The notes: generated from the sequence alone by a model not told the origin. Numbered from the stretch's first letter, positions 10,617-25,251 are shown. The stretch: DNA of 64,000 nt from Pseudomonas sp. HOU2 (GCF_040729435.1 NZ_CP160398.1:868001-932000), one strand, 5' to 3'. Numbers and translations: made by a program.

Positions 10617-10720
10617 TGTGGCGAGGGAGCTTGCTCCCGCTGGACTGCGTAGCAGTCCCCGCTTTTGATTCAAGAGAGGGGCCGCTTCGCGCCCCAGCGG
10701 GAGCAAGCTCCCTCGCCACA
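10617..10720. repeat. REP pair, GGGAGCTTGCTCCC family
   Basis: TGTGGCGAGGGAGCTTGCTC on the left faces GAGCAAGCTCCCTCGCCACA on the right, with a G+C-rich inner inverted repeat (GCGTAGCAGTCCCC facing GGGGCCGCTTCGC). The two outer units are near-perfect complements. The pair lies between lolA and rarA, so a lolA-rarA transcript would have to cross it. Confidence 0.92.
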
Positions 10721-10761
10721 AAGGCTCCAAGCCACAAGAACCCGACCCGGGATCCGGGGGG

Positions 10762-11382
10762 TTATTCCTGGATAACGTCAGCACCCTTCGGGATGTCGAA
10801 CTTGAACTTCGACGCCGACACCGCTTCGTTGGCCTTGACCCCGGTGAACAGGATGTTGGTGCGCTGACCAACGCTGTCGATCAGTTGCATGTCATTGACC
10901 AGGCCGTTGCGGAACGACAGGCGCAGGCTGTCGAACAGGGTGTCCTTGGTCTTCGGCTTGAGGGTGAAGTCGATCACGCCGCCCGCCTCTTTCGCGCTGA
11001 TCTCGAAGCTCTGGCTGATCTTCGACACATCACCGGACAGCAGCAGCGCCGGGGTCTGGGTCAGACGCTCGTCGAGCTTCTTGATGGTGGCCTGTTCCAG
11101 GTCCGGGTCCCACAAGGTGACTTTCTTGCCGTCGGAGACCATGGTCTGCTCATTCGGCGCTTCGGTATGCCAGTAGAACAGGCCCGGACGCTGCAGAACC
11201 ATGTCGCCACGGGTTTCCTGCAACTGCGTGCCGCTGCCATCGAGGGTCAGCTGCGAGAAGTTCGCGGTCAGGGTTTTAGATGTTTCGAGCAGTTGGGTCA
11301 GACGCGCCACGTCCTTGTCATCGGCGTGGGCCGTGAGCGTGGTCAGCGCCAGTACTGGCAACAGCATGCGGATAAGACGCAT
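10762..11382 (-). CDS. lolA: Outer-membrane lipoprotein carrier LolA
   Basis: A 206-residue periplasmic chaperone that takes lipoproteins from LolCDE and carries them to LolB. The signal peptide is [20 protein letters not shown], cut before DDKD. The mature protein shows the half-barrel strands typical of LolA ([19 protein letters not shown]). The ATG at 11382 has AGAGGA upstream; an in-frame ATG at 11484 would add 34 residues without signal character. It follows ftsK by 67 bases on the same strand. Confidence 0.93.
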   Translation of the reverse strand: MRLIRMLLPVLALTTLTAHADDKDVARLTQLLETSKTLTANFSQLTLDGSGTQLQETRGDMVLQRPGLFYWHTEAPNEQTMVSDGKKVTLWDPDLEQATIKKLDERLTQTPALLLSGDVSKISQSFEISAKEAGGVIDFTLKPKTKDTLFDSLRLSFRNGLVNDMQLIDSVGQRTNILFTGVKANEAVSASKFKFDIPKGADVIQE

Positions 11383-11449
11383 GGGAGTCCTCTTGAATAC
11401 TCGTTGGGAGAGCGGCGGCACATCATTGTCCCGCCCTTTGCTTTTGCAA

Positions 11450-13858
11450 TCAGTCGCGAACCGGGCCCGGGGCCAGAACTTCACGCGAACCGTTGGTGTT
11501 CATTGAGGTGACGACCCCGGCCATTTCCATGGCTTCGATCATGCGCGCAGCGCGGTTGTAACCGATCTTCAGCTTGCGCTGTACCGCGGAAATCGACGCC
11601 CGGCGGCTTTCCAGGACGAACTGCACGGCTTCGTCATACAGCGCGTCGGTCTCCGGATCATCACCGTCGCCGCCACCGCTGCTGCCTTCAAAGCCGCTGC
11701 CCGCCTCTTCGACACCGTTGAGGATGTCATCGTTGTATTCCGGTGCGCCACGCAGTTTCCAGGCTTCCACCACGCGGTGTACTTCATCGTCGGAAACGAA
11801 CGCGCCGTGCACCCGGATTGGCAGGCTGGTGCCCGGTGGCATGTAGAGCATGTCACCGTGACCGAGCAGTTGCTCGGCGCCGCCCTGATCGATGATGGTC
11901 CGCGAGTCGATCTTGCTCGACACCTGGAACGCCATGCGTGTCGGAATGTTGGCCTTGATCAGACCGGTGATCACGTCCACCGATGGCCGCTGGGTCGCGA
12001 GGATCAAGTGAATACCGGCGGCACGCGCCTTCTGCGCAATACGCGCAATCAGTTCTTCAACCTTCTTGCCGACGATCATCATCATGTCGGCGAATTCGTC
12101 GACCACTACGACGATGGTCGGCAGCTTCTGCAGCAGCGGCGCTTCGTCGTGAATGCTTTCGCGCTTGTACAGCGGATCGCTCAACGGCTCGCCAGCGTCC
12201 TGGGCTTCCTTGACCTTGGCGTTGAAGCCGGACAGGTTACGCACGCCCATTTTCGCCATCAGCTTGTAGCGACGCTCCATCTCGGCAACGCTCCAGCGCA
12301 GGGCGTTGGCGGCGTCCTTCATGTCGGTCACTACCGGGCACAGCAGGTGCGGAATGCCTTCGTAGATCGACAGCTCGAGCATTTTCGGGTCGATCATGAT
12401 CAGCTTGGCGTCGTCCGGGCCGGATTTGAACAGGATCGACAGGATCATCGCGTTCACCCCCACCGACTTACCGGAACCGGTGGTACCAGCCACCAGCAGG
12501 TGCGGCATCTTCGCCAGGTCGGTGATGACCGGTTTGCCACCAATGTCGTGACCCAGGGCCAGGGTGACCGGCGATTTGAAGTTGTCGTACTCGGGGGTAG
12601 ACAGCACTTCGGAGAAACGCACGATCTGCCGGTCTTCGTTGGGAATCTCGATACCGACCGTGGTCTTGCCCGGAATCACCTCGACCACCCGCACACTGGT
12701 CACGGCCAGCGAACGTGCAAGATCTTTCGCCAGGTTGGCGATACGGCTGACTTTGACGCCGGCCGCAGGCTGGATTTCGTAACGGGTAATCACCGGGCCA
12801 GGATGGATCGAGTCCACGGTGACTTCGACGCCGAACTCCTTGAGCTTGATCTCCAGCAAGTGGCCGACCGCCGCCAGGGATTCCGGCGAATAATTGAGTT
12901 GTTTCTTTTCCGCAGGATCGAGTATCGAGATCGGCGGCAAGGTGCCTTCCACGGCGCTGTCGACGAACAACGGCGCCTGTTTCTCTTTCTGCACGCGCTT
13001 GCTTGGTTCTGGCGCCTTGACCGGAGCCGGGGCAATGACCGGCGGCACCTGCTTCTCGCGATCGGACATGTGCTTGCTCAGGGCCTGCTCACGCTCGATC
13101 AGGCGCTCTTTGACCTTGGCCTGTTCACGCTTGTCGGTGACGGTCGGCGCCACCACATCGTGGACGCGGTCATCGACTTCACGCAGTTGCGCAACCAGTT
13201 GCTTGCGCTCGGTACGCGCCGACCACCAGCGGTTGACCGCGCCCTGGAACAATTCGAACAGGTCCAGGGTGATCTTGCCGGTGACGTCCATCACCTTGAA
13301 CCACGACAGATCGGTAAACACGGTCAGACCGAACAGGAACAGCGCAATGAACAACAGCGTGCTGCCCTGGATATTCAGCGCGTTTCGCGCCAGGTCACCG
13401 AGACTTTCGCCCAGCGCCCCGCCCGCACCCGCCGGCAGACCGGTAGCGGCATGAAAATGAATATGCGCCAGCGCGGCGCCCGACAGCACCAGGAACACCA
13501 GACCGATCAGGCGCCATGAGAACAGCCAGCCGCTCCACTGCCACGGCTCGTGACGTTGACGGAAGATCTGATAGGCCTTGACCGCCAGCAGCAACGGGAA
13601 GATGTACGCGAAGTAACCCAGCACCATGAACAGGATGTCGGCGCTGTAGGAACCGGCCGGGCCGCCGAAGTTCTGCACGTCGTCGATCTTGCTGTTGTGG
13701 CTCCAGCCGGGATCATCCTTGCCGTAGGTCAGCAAGGCCATCATCAGGAACAGGCACAAGGCACCGATGGCGATCAATGCACCTTCCTTGAGCCGGTAGT
13801 GCAATTGCTGGCGCCAGAGCGGAACGACTGTTTTTGGTGCTGCGGTGGATTTCTTCAA
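11450..13858 (-). CDS. ftsK: DNA translocase FtsK, TTG start
   Basis: About 802 residues. The N-terminal membrane domain has four hydrophobic segments (residues ~25-190), followed by a charged linker much shorter than in E. coli, the RecA-like motor (Walker [25 protein letters not shown] as Walker B) and the C-terminal gamma winged helix ([20 protein letters not shown]) that reads KOPS sequences. It clears the chromosome terminus at the division septum and activates XerCD. I chose a TTG start at 13858, giving the family-typical (M)[16 protein letters not shown]; a GGAAAAG lies upstream. An in-frame ATG at 13921 would add 21 atypical residues. Confidence 0.93.
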   Translation of the reverse strand: MKKSTAAPKTVVPLWRQQLHYRLKEGALIAIGALCLFLMMALLTYGKDDPGWSHNSKIDDVQNFGGPAGSYSADILFMVLGYFAYIFPLLLAVKAYQIFRQRHEPWQWSGWLFSWRLIGLVFLVLSGAALAHIHFHAATGLPAGAGGALGESLGDLARNALNIQGSTLLFIALFLFGLTVFTDLSWFKVMDVTGKITLDLFELFQGAVNRWWSARTERKQLVAQLREVDDRVHDVVAPTVTDKREQAKVKERLIEREQALSKHMSDREKQVPPVIAPAPVKAPEPSKRVQKEKQAPLFVDSAVEGTLPPISILDPAEKKQLNYSPESLAAVGHLLEIKLKEFGVEVTVDSIHPGPVITRYEIQPAAGVKVSRIANLAKDLARSLAVTSVRVVEVIPGKTTVGIEIPNEDRQIVRFSEVLSTPEYDNFKSPVTLALGHDIGGKPVITDLAKMPHLLVAGTTGSGKSVGVNAMILSILFKSGPDDAKLIMIDPKMLELSIYEGIPHLLCPVVTDMKDAANALRWSVAEMERRYKLMAKMGVRNLSGFNAKVKEAQDAGEPLSDPLYKRESIHDEAPLLQKLPTIVVVVDEFADMMMIVGKKVEELIARIAQKARAAGIHLILATQRPSVDVITGLIKANIPTRMAFQVSSKIDSRTIIDQGGAEQLLGHGDMLYMPPGTSLPIRVHGAFVSDDEVHRVVEAWKLRGAPEYNDDILNGVEEAGSGFEGSSGGGDGDDPETDALYDEAVQFVLESRRASISAVQRKLKIGYNRAARMIEAMEMAGVVTSMNTNGSREVLAPGPVRD

Positions 13859-15127
<1,269 letters not shown>

Positions 15128-15189
15128 CGGCACACTTTAGCGCGGGCCTCAGACCCGCACCGCCCTCCCCTTCTGCAAGCCTGGACGCC

Positions 15190-15870
15190 ATGCTGACTTG
15201 GTTACAACGCAATTCCCTGACTTTCCCGCCCCTGGATAAGGCCATGCGCGATCCCAATGGATTGCTGGCTGCCGGTGGCGACCTGTCCGCCGATCGTCTG
15301 GTGCAGGCCTACCGGCACGGCTGTTTTCCATGGTTTTCCGAAGGTCAGCCGATCCTCTGGTGGTCGCCGGATCCACGCACCGTGCTGTTTCCCGACGAAC
15401 TGCATGTCTCGCGCAGCCTCGGCAAACTGCTGCGCAAGCAACGCTACCAGGTGACCTTCGATCAGGATTTCGACGCCGTGATTCGTGCCTGCGCCGCACC
15501 ACGGGACTACGCCGACGGCACCTGGATCACCGAAGCCATGCAGGACGCCTACCTCGAACTGCACCGCCGCGGTTTCGCCCACTCGGTCGAGGTCTGGGAT
15601 CAGGGCCAACTGGTCGGCGGCCTGTATGGCCTGGCGATGGGTCAGCTGTTTTTCGGCGAATCGATGTTCAGCCGCGCCGACAACGCCTCGAAATATGGCT
15701 TTGCCACGCTGGTGCAGCATCTGAAAGACGCCGGATTTGTCCTGATCGACTGCCAGATGCCGACCGATCATCTGCACAGCCTCGGCGCCCGGGCGATCCC
15801 CCGCCAGGAATTCGCCGACTATCTGGCTCGCCACCTGGATCAACCCAGTCGTGCCACCTGGGTTTGCTGA
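15190..15870 (+). CDS. aat: Leucyl/phenylalanyl-tRNA--protein transferase
   Basis: A 226-residue L/F-transferase that adds Leu or Phe from its tRNA to N-terminal Lys or Arg, creating N-degrons for ClpS/ClpAP. Family blocks seen are [29 protein letters not shown] and [12 protein letters not shown] took the ATG at 15190, where the family-typical [19 protein letters not shown] begins. It lies 62 bases after trxB and 57 before bpt, close to clpA and clpS. Confidence 0.95.
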   Translation: MLTWLQRNSLTFPPLDKAMRDPNGLLAAGGDLSADRLVQAYRHGCFPWFSEGQPILWWSPDPRTVLFPDELHVSRSLGKLLRKQRYQVTFDQDFDAVIRACAAPRDYADGTWITEAMQDAYLELHRRGFAHSVEVWDQGQLVGGLYGLAMGQLFFGESMFSRADNASKYGFATLVQHLKDAGFVLIDCQMPTDHLHSLGARAIPRQEFADYLARHLDQPSRATWVC

Positions 15871-15927
15871 GCGACTTTTGCGCGCGTGGCTTACACTTAA
15901 TTCACCAGCTTATCCCGAGGGTTGATC

Positions 15928-16635
15928 ATGACCGAGTTGGCGCGTTTGAAGTTTTATGCCACTCAGCCTCATTCCTGCAGTTATCTGCCCGAGGAGCAGG
16001 CGACGACGCTGTTTCTCGACCCGAGTCAGCCCATGGATGTGCACGTCTACGCAGACCTGTCGGAAATGGGTTTTCGTCGCAGCGGCGATCATCTGTATCG
16101 GCCCCATTGCCAGAATTGCAATGCGTGCGTGCCTGCGCGCATCCCGGTGTCGCAGTTCAGCCCCAACCGCCAGCAGAAACGCATTTTCAAACGCAACGCC
16201 GATCTGCAGGTACGCCCGGTAAAACCGCACTTCAGCGAAGAATATTTCGACCTGTACCAGCGCTATATCGAACAGCGGCATGCTGACGGCGACATGTACC
16301 CGCCGAGCCGTGACCAGTTCTCGACCTTTCTGGTGCGCGATCTGCCCTTCTCGCGCTTCTACGAATTTCGTCTCGACGGACGGTTGCTCGCCGTTGCGGT
16401 GACCGATCTGCTGCCCAACGGCTTGTCGGCGGTCTATACCTTTTACGAGCCTGACGAAGAGCGTCGCAGCCTGGGGCGCTTCGCGATTTTGTGGCAAATC
16501 GCCGAAAGCCAGCGCCTGGGACTGGAAGCGGTGTATCTCGGTTATTGGATCAAGAACTGCAAAAAGATGAACTACAAGACCCAATATCGCCCCATCGAAT
16601 TGCTGATTAATCAGCGCTGGGTGATCCTGAACTGA
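15928..16635 (+). CDS. bpt: Aspartate/glutamate leucyltransferase Bpt
   Basis: A 235-residue arginyltransferase-fold enzyme that adds Leu to N-terminal Asp or Glu. The N-terminal block [20 protein letters not shown] contains the conserved cysteine, and a second cysteine block follows (CQNCNACVP). The C-terminal half is a GNAT-like fold with [17 protein letters not shown]. The ATG at 15928 is preceded by GAGGG; a TTG at 15922 is an unlikely alternative. With Aat it feeds substrates to ClpS. Confidence 0.93.
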   Translation: MTELARLKFYATQPHSCSYLPEEQATTLFLDPSQPMDVHVYADLSEMGFRRSGDHLYRPHCQNCNACVPARIPVSQFSPNRQQKRIFKRNADLQVRPVKPHFSEEYFDLYQRYIEQRHADGDMYPPSRDQFSTFLVRDLPFSRFYEFRLDGRLLAVAVTDLLPNGLSAVYTFYEPDEERRSLGRFAILWQIAESQRLGLEAVYLGYWIKNCKKMNYKTQYRPIELLINQRWVILN

Positions 16636-16747
16636 TCGCAAGCCGTAAACCCCTTGGCTTGAACCCCCTTTTTCGGGCACAATGCACGCCGCTTTTGCCT
16701 GGCGCAGTTGCACCGGGCCATTCATTGGACACCGAGGGCTTTACTGC

Positions 16748-16966
16748 ATGTCGAAAGAAGACAGCTTCGAAATGGAAGGCACTGTCGTCGACACCCTGCC
16801 CAACACCATGTTTCGTGTGGAGTTGGAAAATGGGCACGTCGTAACCGCGCATATCTCCGGCAAGATGCGCAAGAACTACATTCGTATTCTTACCGGTGAC
16901 AAAGTGCGCGTCGAGCTGACGCCCTATGACTTGAGCAAAGGGCGCATCACTTACCGCGCTCGTTAA
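16748..16966 (+). CDS. infA: Translation initiation factor IF-1
   Basis: A 72-residue OB-fold protein ([20 protein letters not shown] at the start) that binds the ribosomal A site during initiation. Length and sequence are those of bacterial IF-1, with [18 protein letters not shown] in the RNA-binding face. The ATG at 16748 is fixed by this match. A strong terminator follows 15 bases after its stop, so it ends the trxB-aat-bpt-infA group, although it probably has its own promoter in the 112 bases upstream. Confidence 0.97.
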
Positions 16967-16981
16967 TCAAGTCAATACAGA

Positions 16982-17010
16982 ACGCCCGGTTTATGCCGGG
17001 CGTTTTTGTT
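16982..17010 (+). terminator. Rho-independent terminator of infA
   Basis: Stem ACGCCCGG (16982-16989) pairs with CCGGGCGT (16996-17003) around a TTTATG loop and is followed by a T tract. Confidence 0.92.
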
Positions 17011-17019
17011 TGTCTGCGA

Positions 17020-17041
17020 TTTGGGTTTGGGTTTGGGTTTG
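17020..17041. repeat. TTTGGG hexamer tract
   Basis: Three tandem TTTGGG units plus a partial one lie just after the infA terminator and six bases before the left arm of the large inverted repeat. A degenerate counterpart (ACCCAAAACC, 17900-17909) lies beyond the right arm. Confidence 0.8.
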
Positions 17042-17044
17042 TGA

Positions 17045-17320
17045 GCATATCCGTTGCTGCGGGGGTTGCTGATTACGGTTCCGCCCTTACGGCGGGTCAC
17101 TTTTTCCAAACGCCGAAAAAGTAACCAAAAAGGCTTCCCCCGGCGTACGGCACTTCGCTGGGGCCAGTGTTCCCTCGCTACGGTGCCCATCAGGGGGCAT
17201 CGCCTACGGTTTGCTTCGCTGCACCTCCTCTCGATGTATGCGGCTTCGCCGCATGGCGCTGCGCGCCTACCCCCCCTGATGGACACCTTCGCTCGGCCTG
17301 CCGAAGGGACTGCAGATCAA
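17045..17320. repeat. Left copy of a ~275-bp structured non-coding element
   Basis: Inverted with respect to the copy at 17626-17898. Outer blocks are nearly identical in both copies (ATATCCGTTGCTGCGGG, TTCCGCCCTTACGGCGGGTC, CCGAAAAAGTAACCAAAAAG, GCCTACGGTTTGCTTCGCTG). Inside, a 16-base stem pairs 17182-17197 with 17272-17287 (one mismatch), and an apical hairpin ATGCGGC-TTC-GCCGCAT lies at 17238-17254. The open frame across it has no family resemblance, so I read the element as non-coding. Copies of this kind are, from memory, scattered through Pseudomonas genomes. Confidence 0.8.
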
Positions 17321-17333
17321 AAGCAACGTCAAA

Positions 17334-17371
17334 AGCCACAGCCAAAGCCAAAGCCAAAGCCAAAGCCAAAG
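17334..17371. repeat. AGCCAA hexamer tract
   Basis: About six tandem copies of AGCCAA (the first being AGCCAC), placed between the left element copy and a single REP unit. It is one of two different 6-base tandem tracts within this 1-kb gene-free block. Confidence 0.85.
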
Positions 17372-17550
17372 CAGATCAAAAGATCGCAGCCTTCGGCAGC
17401 TCCTACAGGGATTGGGTGTATTCAGTTTGGGATTTGGTCGGCTGTCAGGCCGCCTTCGCGAGCAAGCTCGCTCCCACAGAGGGATGGGGTGTGGTCAGTT
17501 AGAGACTGGTCGGCTCGTAGGCCGCCATCGCCAGCAGGCTGGCTCCTACA
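17372..17550. repeat. Three single REP units of different families
   Basis: In order: GATCGCAGCCTTCGGCAGC at about 17382-17400, CGCGAGCAAGCTCGCTCCC at about 17457-17475, and CCATCGCCAGCAGGCTGGC at about 17524-17542. All face the same way and none has a facing partner, unlike most REPs elsewhere in the window. Confidence 0.75.
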
Positions 17551-17625
17551 ATTTAGAGAGCGTGCACCCCATGCGGCGAAGCCGCCCCACTCAACACGAT
17601 GAGCGTTAGCTCGAGTACAGCTTTT

Positions 17626-17898
17626 GATCTGAGGGCCCGTCGGCAGGCTGAGTGGAGGGGTTTATCCGGGGGTGGGAGCGCAGCGACCGTTTGGCGCAGC
17701 CAAACACAGCGAGAGGAGGTGCAGCGAAGCAAACCGTAGGCGCTGCCCCCCGGATGAATCCCGCAGCGAAGGAACCCGAGCCTAAGCGAGGGCCGAACGT
17801 CAGGGTAAAGCCTTTTTGGTTACTTTTTCGGCGTCTGGAAAAAGTGACCCGCCGTAAGGGCGGAACCCTAATCAGCAACACCCGCAGCAACGGATATA
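17626..17898. repeat. Right copy (inverted) of the ~275-bp structured element
   Basis: The reverse complement of this segment aligns with 17045-17320. The internal stem here pairs 17657-17672 with 17747-17762 (14 of 16), and the apical hairpin is GTTTGGC-GCA-GCCAAAC at 17689-17705. Both stems differ in sequence from the left copy but are kept paired. The outer end (CCCGCAGCAACGGATATA) stops 18 bases before the clpA terminator. Confidence 0.8.
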
Positions 17899-17916
17899 CA
17901 CCCAAAACCATAAGAC

Positions 17917-17944
17917 AACAAAAAAGGCGCCCGAAGGCGCCTTT
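17917..17944 (-). terminator. Rho-independent terminator of clpA
   Basis: AAAGGCGCC (17923-17931) pairs with GGCGCCTTT (17936-17944) around CGAA. Read on the minus strand it ends in a T tract (the A run at 17918-17925). Confidence 0.92.
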
Positions 17945-17968
17945 CGCTTTACAACAGACCAACAACCG

Positions 17969-20239
17969 TCAGGCCATCTCCGCCGTAGTCTCGAAGTCAA
18001 ACGTCAACTCACCATCCTTGATGTCGATGTGCACCACACCGCCATGCTCGGCCAGTTCGCCAAACAGAATTTCTTCCGCCAGCGGACGCTTGATCTTGTC
18101 CTGGATCAGACGCGCCATCGGACGTGCGCCCATCGCCGAGTCATAACCACCGGCTGCGAGCCAACTGCGCGCCGCATCGGTAACCTCCAGCAACACACGC
18201 TTGTCTTCCAGCTGCGCCTGCAGTTCGGTAAGGAACTTGTCCACCACACTTTTGATGACCTCATGACTGAGGCGACCAAACTGGATAATGGTGTCCAGAC
18301 GGTTACGGAACTCCGGCGTGAAGCTCTTCTTGATCACTTCCATCGCATCGGACGAGTGGTCCTGATGAGTGAAACCGATTGAAGCCCGCGCTGCCGTTTC
18401 AGCACCGGCGTTGGTGGTCATGATCACGATCACGTTGCGGAAATCCGCCTTGCGCCCGTTGTTGTCGGTGAGCGTGCCGTGGTCCATCACCTGCAACAGC
18501 AGGTTGAAGACTTCCGGATGCGCCTTCTCGATTTCATCGAGCAGCAATACGCAGTGCGGTTGCTTGGTGATCGCTTCGGTCAACAGACCGCCCTGATCAA
18601 AGCCAACATAGCCCGGAGGCGCACCGATCAGACGCGATACGGTGTGGCGCTCCATGTACTCGGACATGTCGAAGCGCACCAGTTCGATGCCCAACGCCTT
18701 GGCCAGTTGCCGCGCAGCCTCGGTCTTACCGACACCGGTAGGACCGGCGAACAGGAACGAACCGACTGGCTTGTCAGGCGACTTGAGTCCGGCGCGGGAC
18801 AGCTTGATCGCGGTGGACAGCGAATCGATCGCCGCATCCTGACCAAATACCGTCAGCTTCAGGTCACGCTCCAGGTTGCGCAGCAGTTCCTTGTCGGAGC
18901 TGGTGACGTGTTTCGGCGGAATCCGCGCGATCTTCGCCACGATGTCTTCAACCTGCGGCACTTCGATGCGCTTGACGCGCATTTCGACCGGTTGCAGGCG
19001 CTGGTAGGCACCCGCTTCATCGATTACGTCGATGGCCTTGTCCGGCATATGCCGGTCATTGATGTAGCGCGATGCCAGTTCAGCAGCGGCGCGCAACGAC
19101 TCATCGCTGTATTCGATGTTGTGGTGCTGTTCGAAACGCCCTTTCAGGCCGCGCAGGATACCGATGGTGTCTTCCACCGACGGCTCGATGACATCGACCT
19201 TCTGGAAGCGTCGTGCCAGCGCACGATCCTTCTCGAAGATGCCACGGAATTCCTGGAACGTAGTCGAGCCGATGCAGCGAATGTCGCCAGACGACAGCAG
19301 CGGCTTGAGCAGGTTCGAGGCATCCATCACGCCACCGGACGCAGCGCCCGCACCGATGATGGTGTGGATCTCGTCGATGAACAGGATCGCCTGCGGACGT
19401 TTTTTCAGTTCATTGAGCAGCGCCTTGAAGCGCTTCTCGAAATCACCGCGATACTTGGTGCCCGCGAGCAGAGCACCGAGATCGAGCGAATAGACGACGC
19501 TGTTGGCCAGCAGATCCGGCACCTGGTTGTCGACAATGCGCTTGGCCAGGCCTTCGGCAATCGCGGTTTTACCCACGCCTGCCTCGCCCACCAGCAACGG
19601 ATTGTTCTTGCGCCGACGCGCGAGAATCTGCGCGACACGCTCGACTTCCATCTCGCGACCGACCAGCGGATCAATGCGACCCTGGCGCGCGAGTTCGTTG
19701 AGGTTGCTGGCATAAGCATCCAGCGGATTGCCTGAAGAAGAAGACTCACCGCCCTCGTCGTCCTGCATATCTTGTTCACCTTCAGAGTGATCGCCGTGCC
19801 CTGGCACTTTGGAAATGCCGTGGGCGATGTAGTTGACGACATCAATGCGCGCAACGCTCTGCTGTTTCAGCAGGAATACGGCCTGACTCTCTTGCTCACT
19901 GAAGATTGCAACCAGCACATTGGCGCCGGTTACTTCGCGTTTGCCCGAGCTCTGCACATGAAAGACAGCACGTTGCAGTACACGCTGGAAGCCCAGGGTT
20001 GGCTGGGTTTCGCGATCTTCGTCGTGGACGGGGATCAGTGGCGTGGTGGAGTCGATGAACTCCTGCAGGTCGTGCTTGAGTTTGTCGAGGTTTGCGCCGC
20101 AGGCACGCAATACGGTGGCGGCAGCCTCATTGTCCAATAGGGCCAGCAGCAGGTGTTCGACGGTCATGAATTCATGACGCTTCGAACGAGCCTCCTTGAA
20201 GGCAAGATTGAGGGTGACTTCGAGCTCGCGGTTTAACAT
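17969..20239 (-). CDS. clpA: ATP-dependent Clp protease ATP-binding subunit ClpA
   Basis: A 756-residue double-ring AAA+ unfoldase that feeds ClpP. The N domain (residues 1-145) begins [19 protein letters not shown] and binds ClpS. The first AAA+ module has Walker [15 protein letters not shown], the second [14 protein letters not shown] with [21 protein letters not shown] after it. The IGF-type loop for ClpP docking (ASIGFTHQ) is present. It follows clpS by 30 bases on the same strand, the usual clpS-clpA operon. Confidence 0.97.
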   Translation of the reverse strand: MLNRELEVTLNLAFKEARSKRHEFMTVEHLLLALLDNEAAATVLRACGANLDKLKHDLQEFIDSTTPLIPVHDEDRETQPTLGFQRVLQRAVFHVQSSGKREVTGANVLVAIFSEQESQAVFLLKQQSVARIDVVNYIAHGISKVPGHGDHSEGEQDMQDDEGGESSSSGNPLDAYASNLNELARQGRIDPLVGREMEVERVAQILARRRKNNPLLVGEAGVGKTAIAEGLAKRIVDNQVPDLLANSVVYSLDLGALLAGTKYRGDFEKRFKALLNELKKRPQAILFIDEIHTIIGAGAASGGVMDASNLLKPLLSSGDIRCIGSTTFQEFRGIFEKDRALARRFQKVDVIEPSVEDTIGILRGLKGRFEQHHNIEYSDESLRAAAELASRYINDRHMPDKAIDVIDEAGAYQRLQPVEMRVKRIEVPQVEDIVAKIARIPPKHVTSSDKELLRNLERDLKLTVFGQDAAIDSLSTAIKLSRAGLKSPDKPVGSFLFAGPTGVGKTEAARQLAKALGIELVRFDMSEYMERHTVSRLIGAPPGYVGFDQGGLLTEAITKQPHCVLLLDEIEKAHPEVFNLLLQVMDHGTLTDNNGRKADFRNVIVIMTTNAGAETAARASIGFTHQDHSSDAMEVIKKSFTPEFRNRLDTIIQFGRLSHEVIKSVVDKFLTELQAQLEDKRVLLEVTDAARSWLAAGGYDSAMGARPMARLIQDKIKRPLAEEILFGELAEHGGVVHIDIKDGELTFDFETTAEMA

Positions 20240-20269
20240 AGCTTCACCTCATACCCAAGTGGTCGGCGA

Positions 20270-20653
20270 TTAACCGTCCTTCTCGATTTCACAGAGTAGC
20301 GGATGCTGGCTTTCCCTGGCGTACTGGTTGACCTGCATGGCCTTTGTCTCGGCGATGTCGCGGGTAAACACTCCACATACTGCCCGTCCTTCTGTGTGAA
20401 CGGCCAGCATGACCTTGGTCGCCAGCTCGCGATTCAGGTTAAAAAACACCTCGAGCACTTCGACGACGAAATCCATCGGTGTGTAGTCATCATTGAACAA
20501 AACCACCTTGTACATCGGCGGCGCCTGTAACGCAGGCTTTGCTTCCTGAACAGCAACGCCTGCCGAATCGTCGTCGTGCTCCTCTGGATGATCCTTTTGG
20601 AGAAGCGGGCGATCCTGATTGAATGTTAGTCGAATCTGGCTGATTGCATGCAT
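20270..20653 (-). CDS. clpS: ClpS adaptor for N-degron substrates
   Basis: A 127-residue adaptor: an unstructured N-terminal ~45 residues, then the ClpS fold with [21 protein letters not shown], which forms the pocket for N-terminal Leu, Phe, Tyr and Trp. It hands these substrates to ClpA. The N-terminal stretch [14 protein letters not shown] is common to Pseudomonas ClpS. It is divergent from cspD, with 224 bases between. Confidence 0.95.
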   Translation of the reverse strand: MHAISQIRLTFNQDRPLLQKDHPEEHDDDSAGVAVQEAKPALQAPPMYKVVLFNDDYTPMDFVVEVLEVFFNLNRELATKVMLAVHTEGRAVCGVFTRDIAETKAMQVNQYARESQHPLLCEIEKDG

Positions 20654-20877
20654 GGAAAGAAAGGTTCGTCAGTTGTGCAAATACAGTGGTGGGGGCGGCT
20701 GTACACCTTTTCAACTCCGACTGCCCGGTCACCTTGACTATCGGGAAAACGGTGTTACAACCAATAGAGCCCACAGTGGGTAAAAAAGATCCGCGGAGTC
20801 AATCCTTTTAACGGATTAGATTGCGGATGTCCTGGATGATACTCCAGCGATGGAGTCTGTTGCAGAGGGATTTGAGC

Positions 20878-21159
20878 ATGGCTGTCGGCAAGGTCAAGTG
20901 GTTCAACAATGCCAAGGGATTCGGCTTCATCAATACCGATGCCCGTGAAGGACGTGACGAGGACGGCAAAGAGGTCGATTTCTTTGCGCACTACTCGGCC
21001 GTTGAGATGGACGGGTATAAAACTCTCAAGGCCGGGCAGATCGTCAGTTTCGACATCGTCCAGGGTCCCAAAGGCCTGCACGCGGTAAAGATCAAAGCGG
21101 CGCCCGTGGCGAGTGAAGCGGCTACGCCTACTCCTCATAAAGAAAAGGTGTCGGGCTGA
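20878..21159 (+). CDS. cspD: Cold-shock domain protein CspD
   Basis: A 93-residue protein with one cold-shock domain: RNP1 KGFGFI and RNP2-like [10 protein letters not shown], preceded by [12 protein letters not shown]. The C-terminal 20 residues are low in complexity ([19 protein letters not shown]). E. coli CspD, next to clpS as here, is a stationary-phase inhibitor of replication. The ATG at 20878 has GAGGGA upstream; an ATG at 20821 would add 19 residues without support. Confidence 0.93.
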   Translation: MAVGKVKWFNNAKGFGFINTDAREGRDEDGKEVDFFAHYSAVEMDGYKTLKAGQIVSFDIVQGPKGLHAVKIKAAPVASEAATPTPHKEKVSG

Positions 21160-21180
21160 CATAACCGTCACCCGGTCATG

Positions 21181-21207
21181 AAAAAACCGCCCGAAGGCGG
21201 TTTTTTT
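21181..21207. terminator. Bidirectional terminator between cspD and icd
   Basis: AAAAAACCGCC and GGCGGTTTTTTT pair around CGAA, giving a T tract on both strands, between genes that converge on it. Confidence 0.93.
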
Positions 21208-21220
21208 GTACCTGCACGAT

Positions 21221-22477
21221 TTACATGTGCTTGATGATCGCCTCACCGAAGCCCGAAGAAGACACCAGCGTGGCACCTTCCATCAGACGTTCGAAGTCAT
21301 AGGTCACGGTCTTGGCCTTGATGGCGCCGTTGGTGCCCTTGATGATCAGGTCAGCCGCTTCGGTCCAGCCCAGATGACGCAACATCATCTCGGCCGACAG
21401 GATCACCGAGCCCGGGTTGACCTGGTCCTTGCCGGCGTACTTCGGCGCGGTACCGTGGGTCGCCTCGAACATGGCCACGGTGTCGGACAGGTTGGCGCCC
21501 GGCGCGATACCGATACCACCCACTTCCGCCGCCAGGGCGTCGGAGAGGTAGTCGCCGTTGAGGTTCAGCGTGGCGATCACGTCGTACTCGGCCGGCCGCA
21601 GCAGGATCTGCTGGAGCATGGCGTCGGCGATGGCGTCCTTGACGATGACTTCACGGCCGGTTTTCGGGTTCTTGAATTTCATCCATGGGCCGCCATCGAG
21701 CAGCTCGGCGCCGAATTCTTCCTTCGCCACCTCGTAACCCCAGTCCTTGAAGGCACCTTCGGTGAATTTCATGATATTGCCCTTGTGCACGATGGTCAGC
21801 GACTTGCGGTCGTTGTCCACCACGTATTGCAGGGCCTTGCGCACCAGACGTTTGGTGCCTTCCTTGGAAACAGGCTTGATGCCGATACCGCAATCCTGGT
21901 CGAAACGGATCTTGGTGACGCCCATTTCTTCTTTCAGAAACTTGATGACCTTGGTGGCCTCAGGCGAGCCGGCCTTCCATTCGATACCGGCATAAATGTC
22001 TTCGGAGTTCTCGCGGAAGATCACCATATCGACGTCGCCAGGCTTTTTCACCGGGCTCGGTACACCTTCGAACCACACCACAGGGCGCAGGCAGACATAC
22101 AGATCGAGTTGCTGGCGCAGGGCTACGTTGAGGGAGCGGATGCCACCACCGACCGGGGTGGTCAGCGGGCCCTTGATGGAGACCACGTAATCTTTGACGG
22201 CGTCCAGGGTTTCCTGGGGCAGCCAGGTGTCCTGGTCATAGACCTGAGTCGCTTTTTCGCCAGCGTAAACCTCCATCCAGGAAATCTTGCGCTTGCCCCC
22301 GTAGGCCTTGGCCACGGCAGCATCAACCACTTTGATCATCACCGGGCTGACGTCGACGCCAATGCCGTCACCTTCGATGAAGGGGATGATCGGGTTATCA
22401 GGAACATTGAGAGAATGGTCTGCATTGACGGTGATTTTGTCGCCGACGGCTGGAACCTGAATCTTCTTGTAACCCAT
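21221..22477 (-). CDS. icd: NADP-dependent isocitrate dehydrogenase, dimeric type
   Basis: A 418-residue TCA-cycle enzyme converting isocitrate to 2-oxoglutarate. The N-terminal block [12 protein letters not shown], the substrate loop [17 protein letters not shown] (with the serine that AceK phosphorylates in E. coli) and the [16 protein letters not shown] and [12 protein letters not shown] cofactor blocks are present. The start at 22477 gives [15 protein letters not shown], matching P. aeruginosa; an ATG 69 bases upstream is unlikely. It faces away from idh, a second and unrelated isocitrate dehydrogenase. Confidence 0.96.
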   Translation of the reverse strand: MGYKKIQVPAVGDKITVNADHSLNVPDNPIIPFIEGDGIGVDVSPVMIKVVDAAVAKAYGGKRKISWMEVYAGEKATQVYDQDTWLPQETLDAVKDYVVSIKGPLTTPVGGGIRSLNVALRQQLDLYVCLRPVVWFEGVPSPVKKPGDVDMVIFRENSEDIYAGIEWKAGSPEATKVIKFLKEEMGVTKIRFDQDCGIGIKPVSKEGTKRLVRKALQYVVDNDRKSLTIVHKGNIMKFTEGAFKDWGYEVAKEEFGAELLDGGPWMKFKNPKTGREVIVKDAIADAMLQQILLRPAEYDVIATLNLNGDYLSDALAAEVGGIGIAPGANLSDTVAMFEATHGTAPKYAGKDQVNPGSVILSAEMMLRHLGWTEAADLIIKGTNGAIKAKTVTYDFERLMEGATLVSSSGFGEAIIKHM

Positions 22478-25184
<2,707 letters not shown>

Positions 25185-25200
25185 GGTTGTAATGCTGCAA

Positions 25201-25234
25201 AGAAACCCCGGCCCAGTGCCGGGGTTTCTGTTTC
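25201..25234 (+). terminator. Terminator of idh
   Basis: AGAAACCCCGGC pairs with GCCGGGGTTTCT around CCAGT, 17 bases after the idh stop. The T tract is broken (TTTCTGTTTC). Confidence 0.85.
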
Positions 25235-25251
25235 GGAATGCAACACAAAAC

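Noticed and set aside
17054..17965. Several 100-180 residue frames on both strands across the structured block, rich in Arg, Lys and Pro
   Set aside because: They follow the repeat sequence, including hexamer tracts (KPKPKPKP) and REP units, lack ribosome sites and resemble no protein family.
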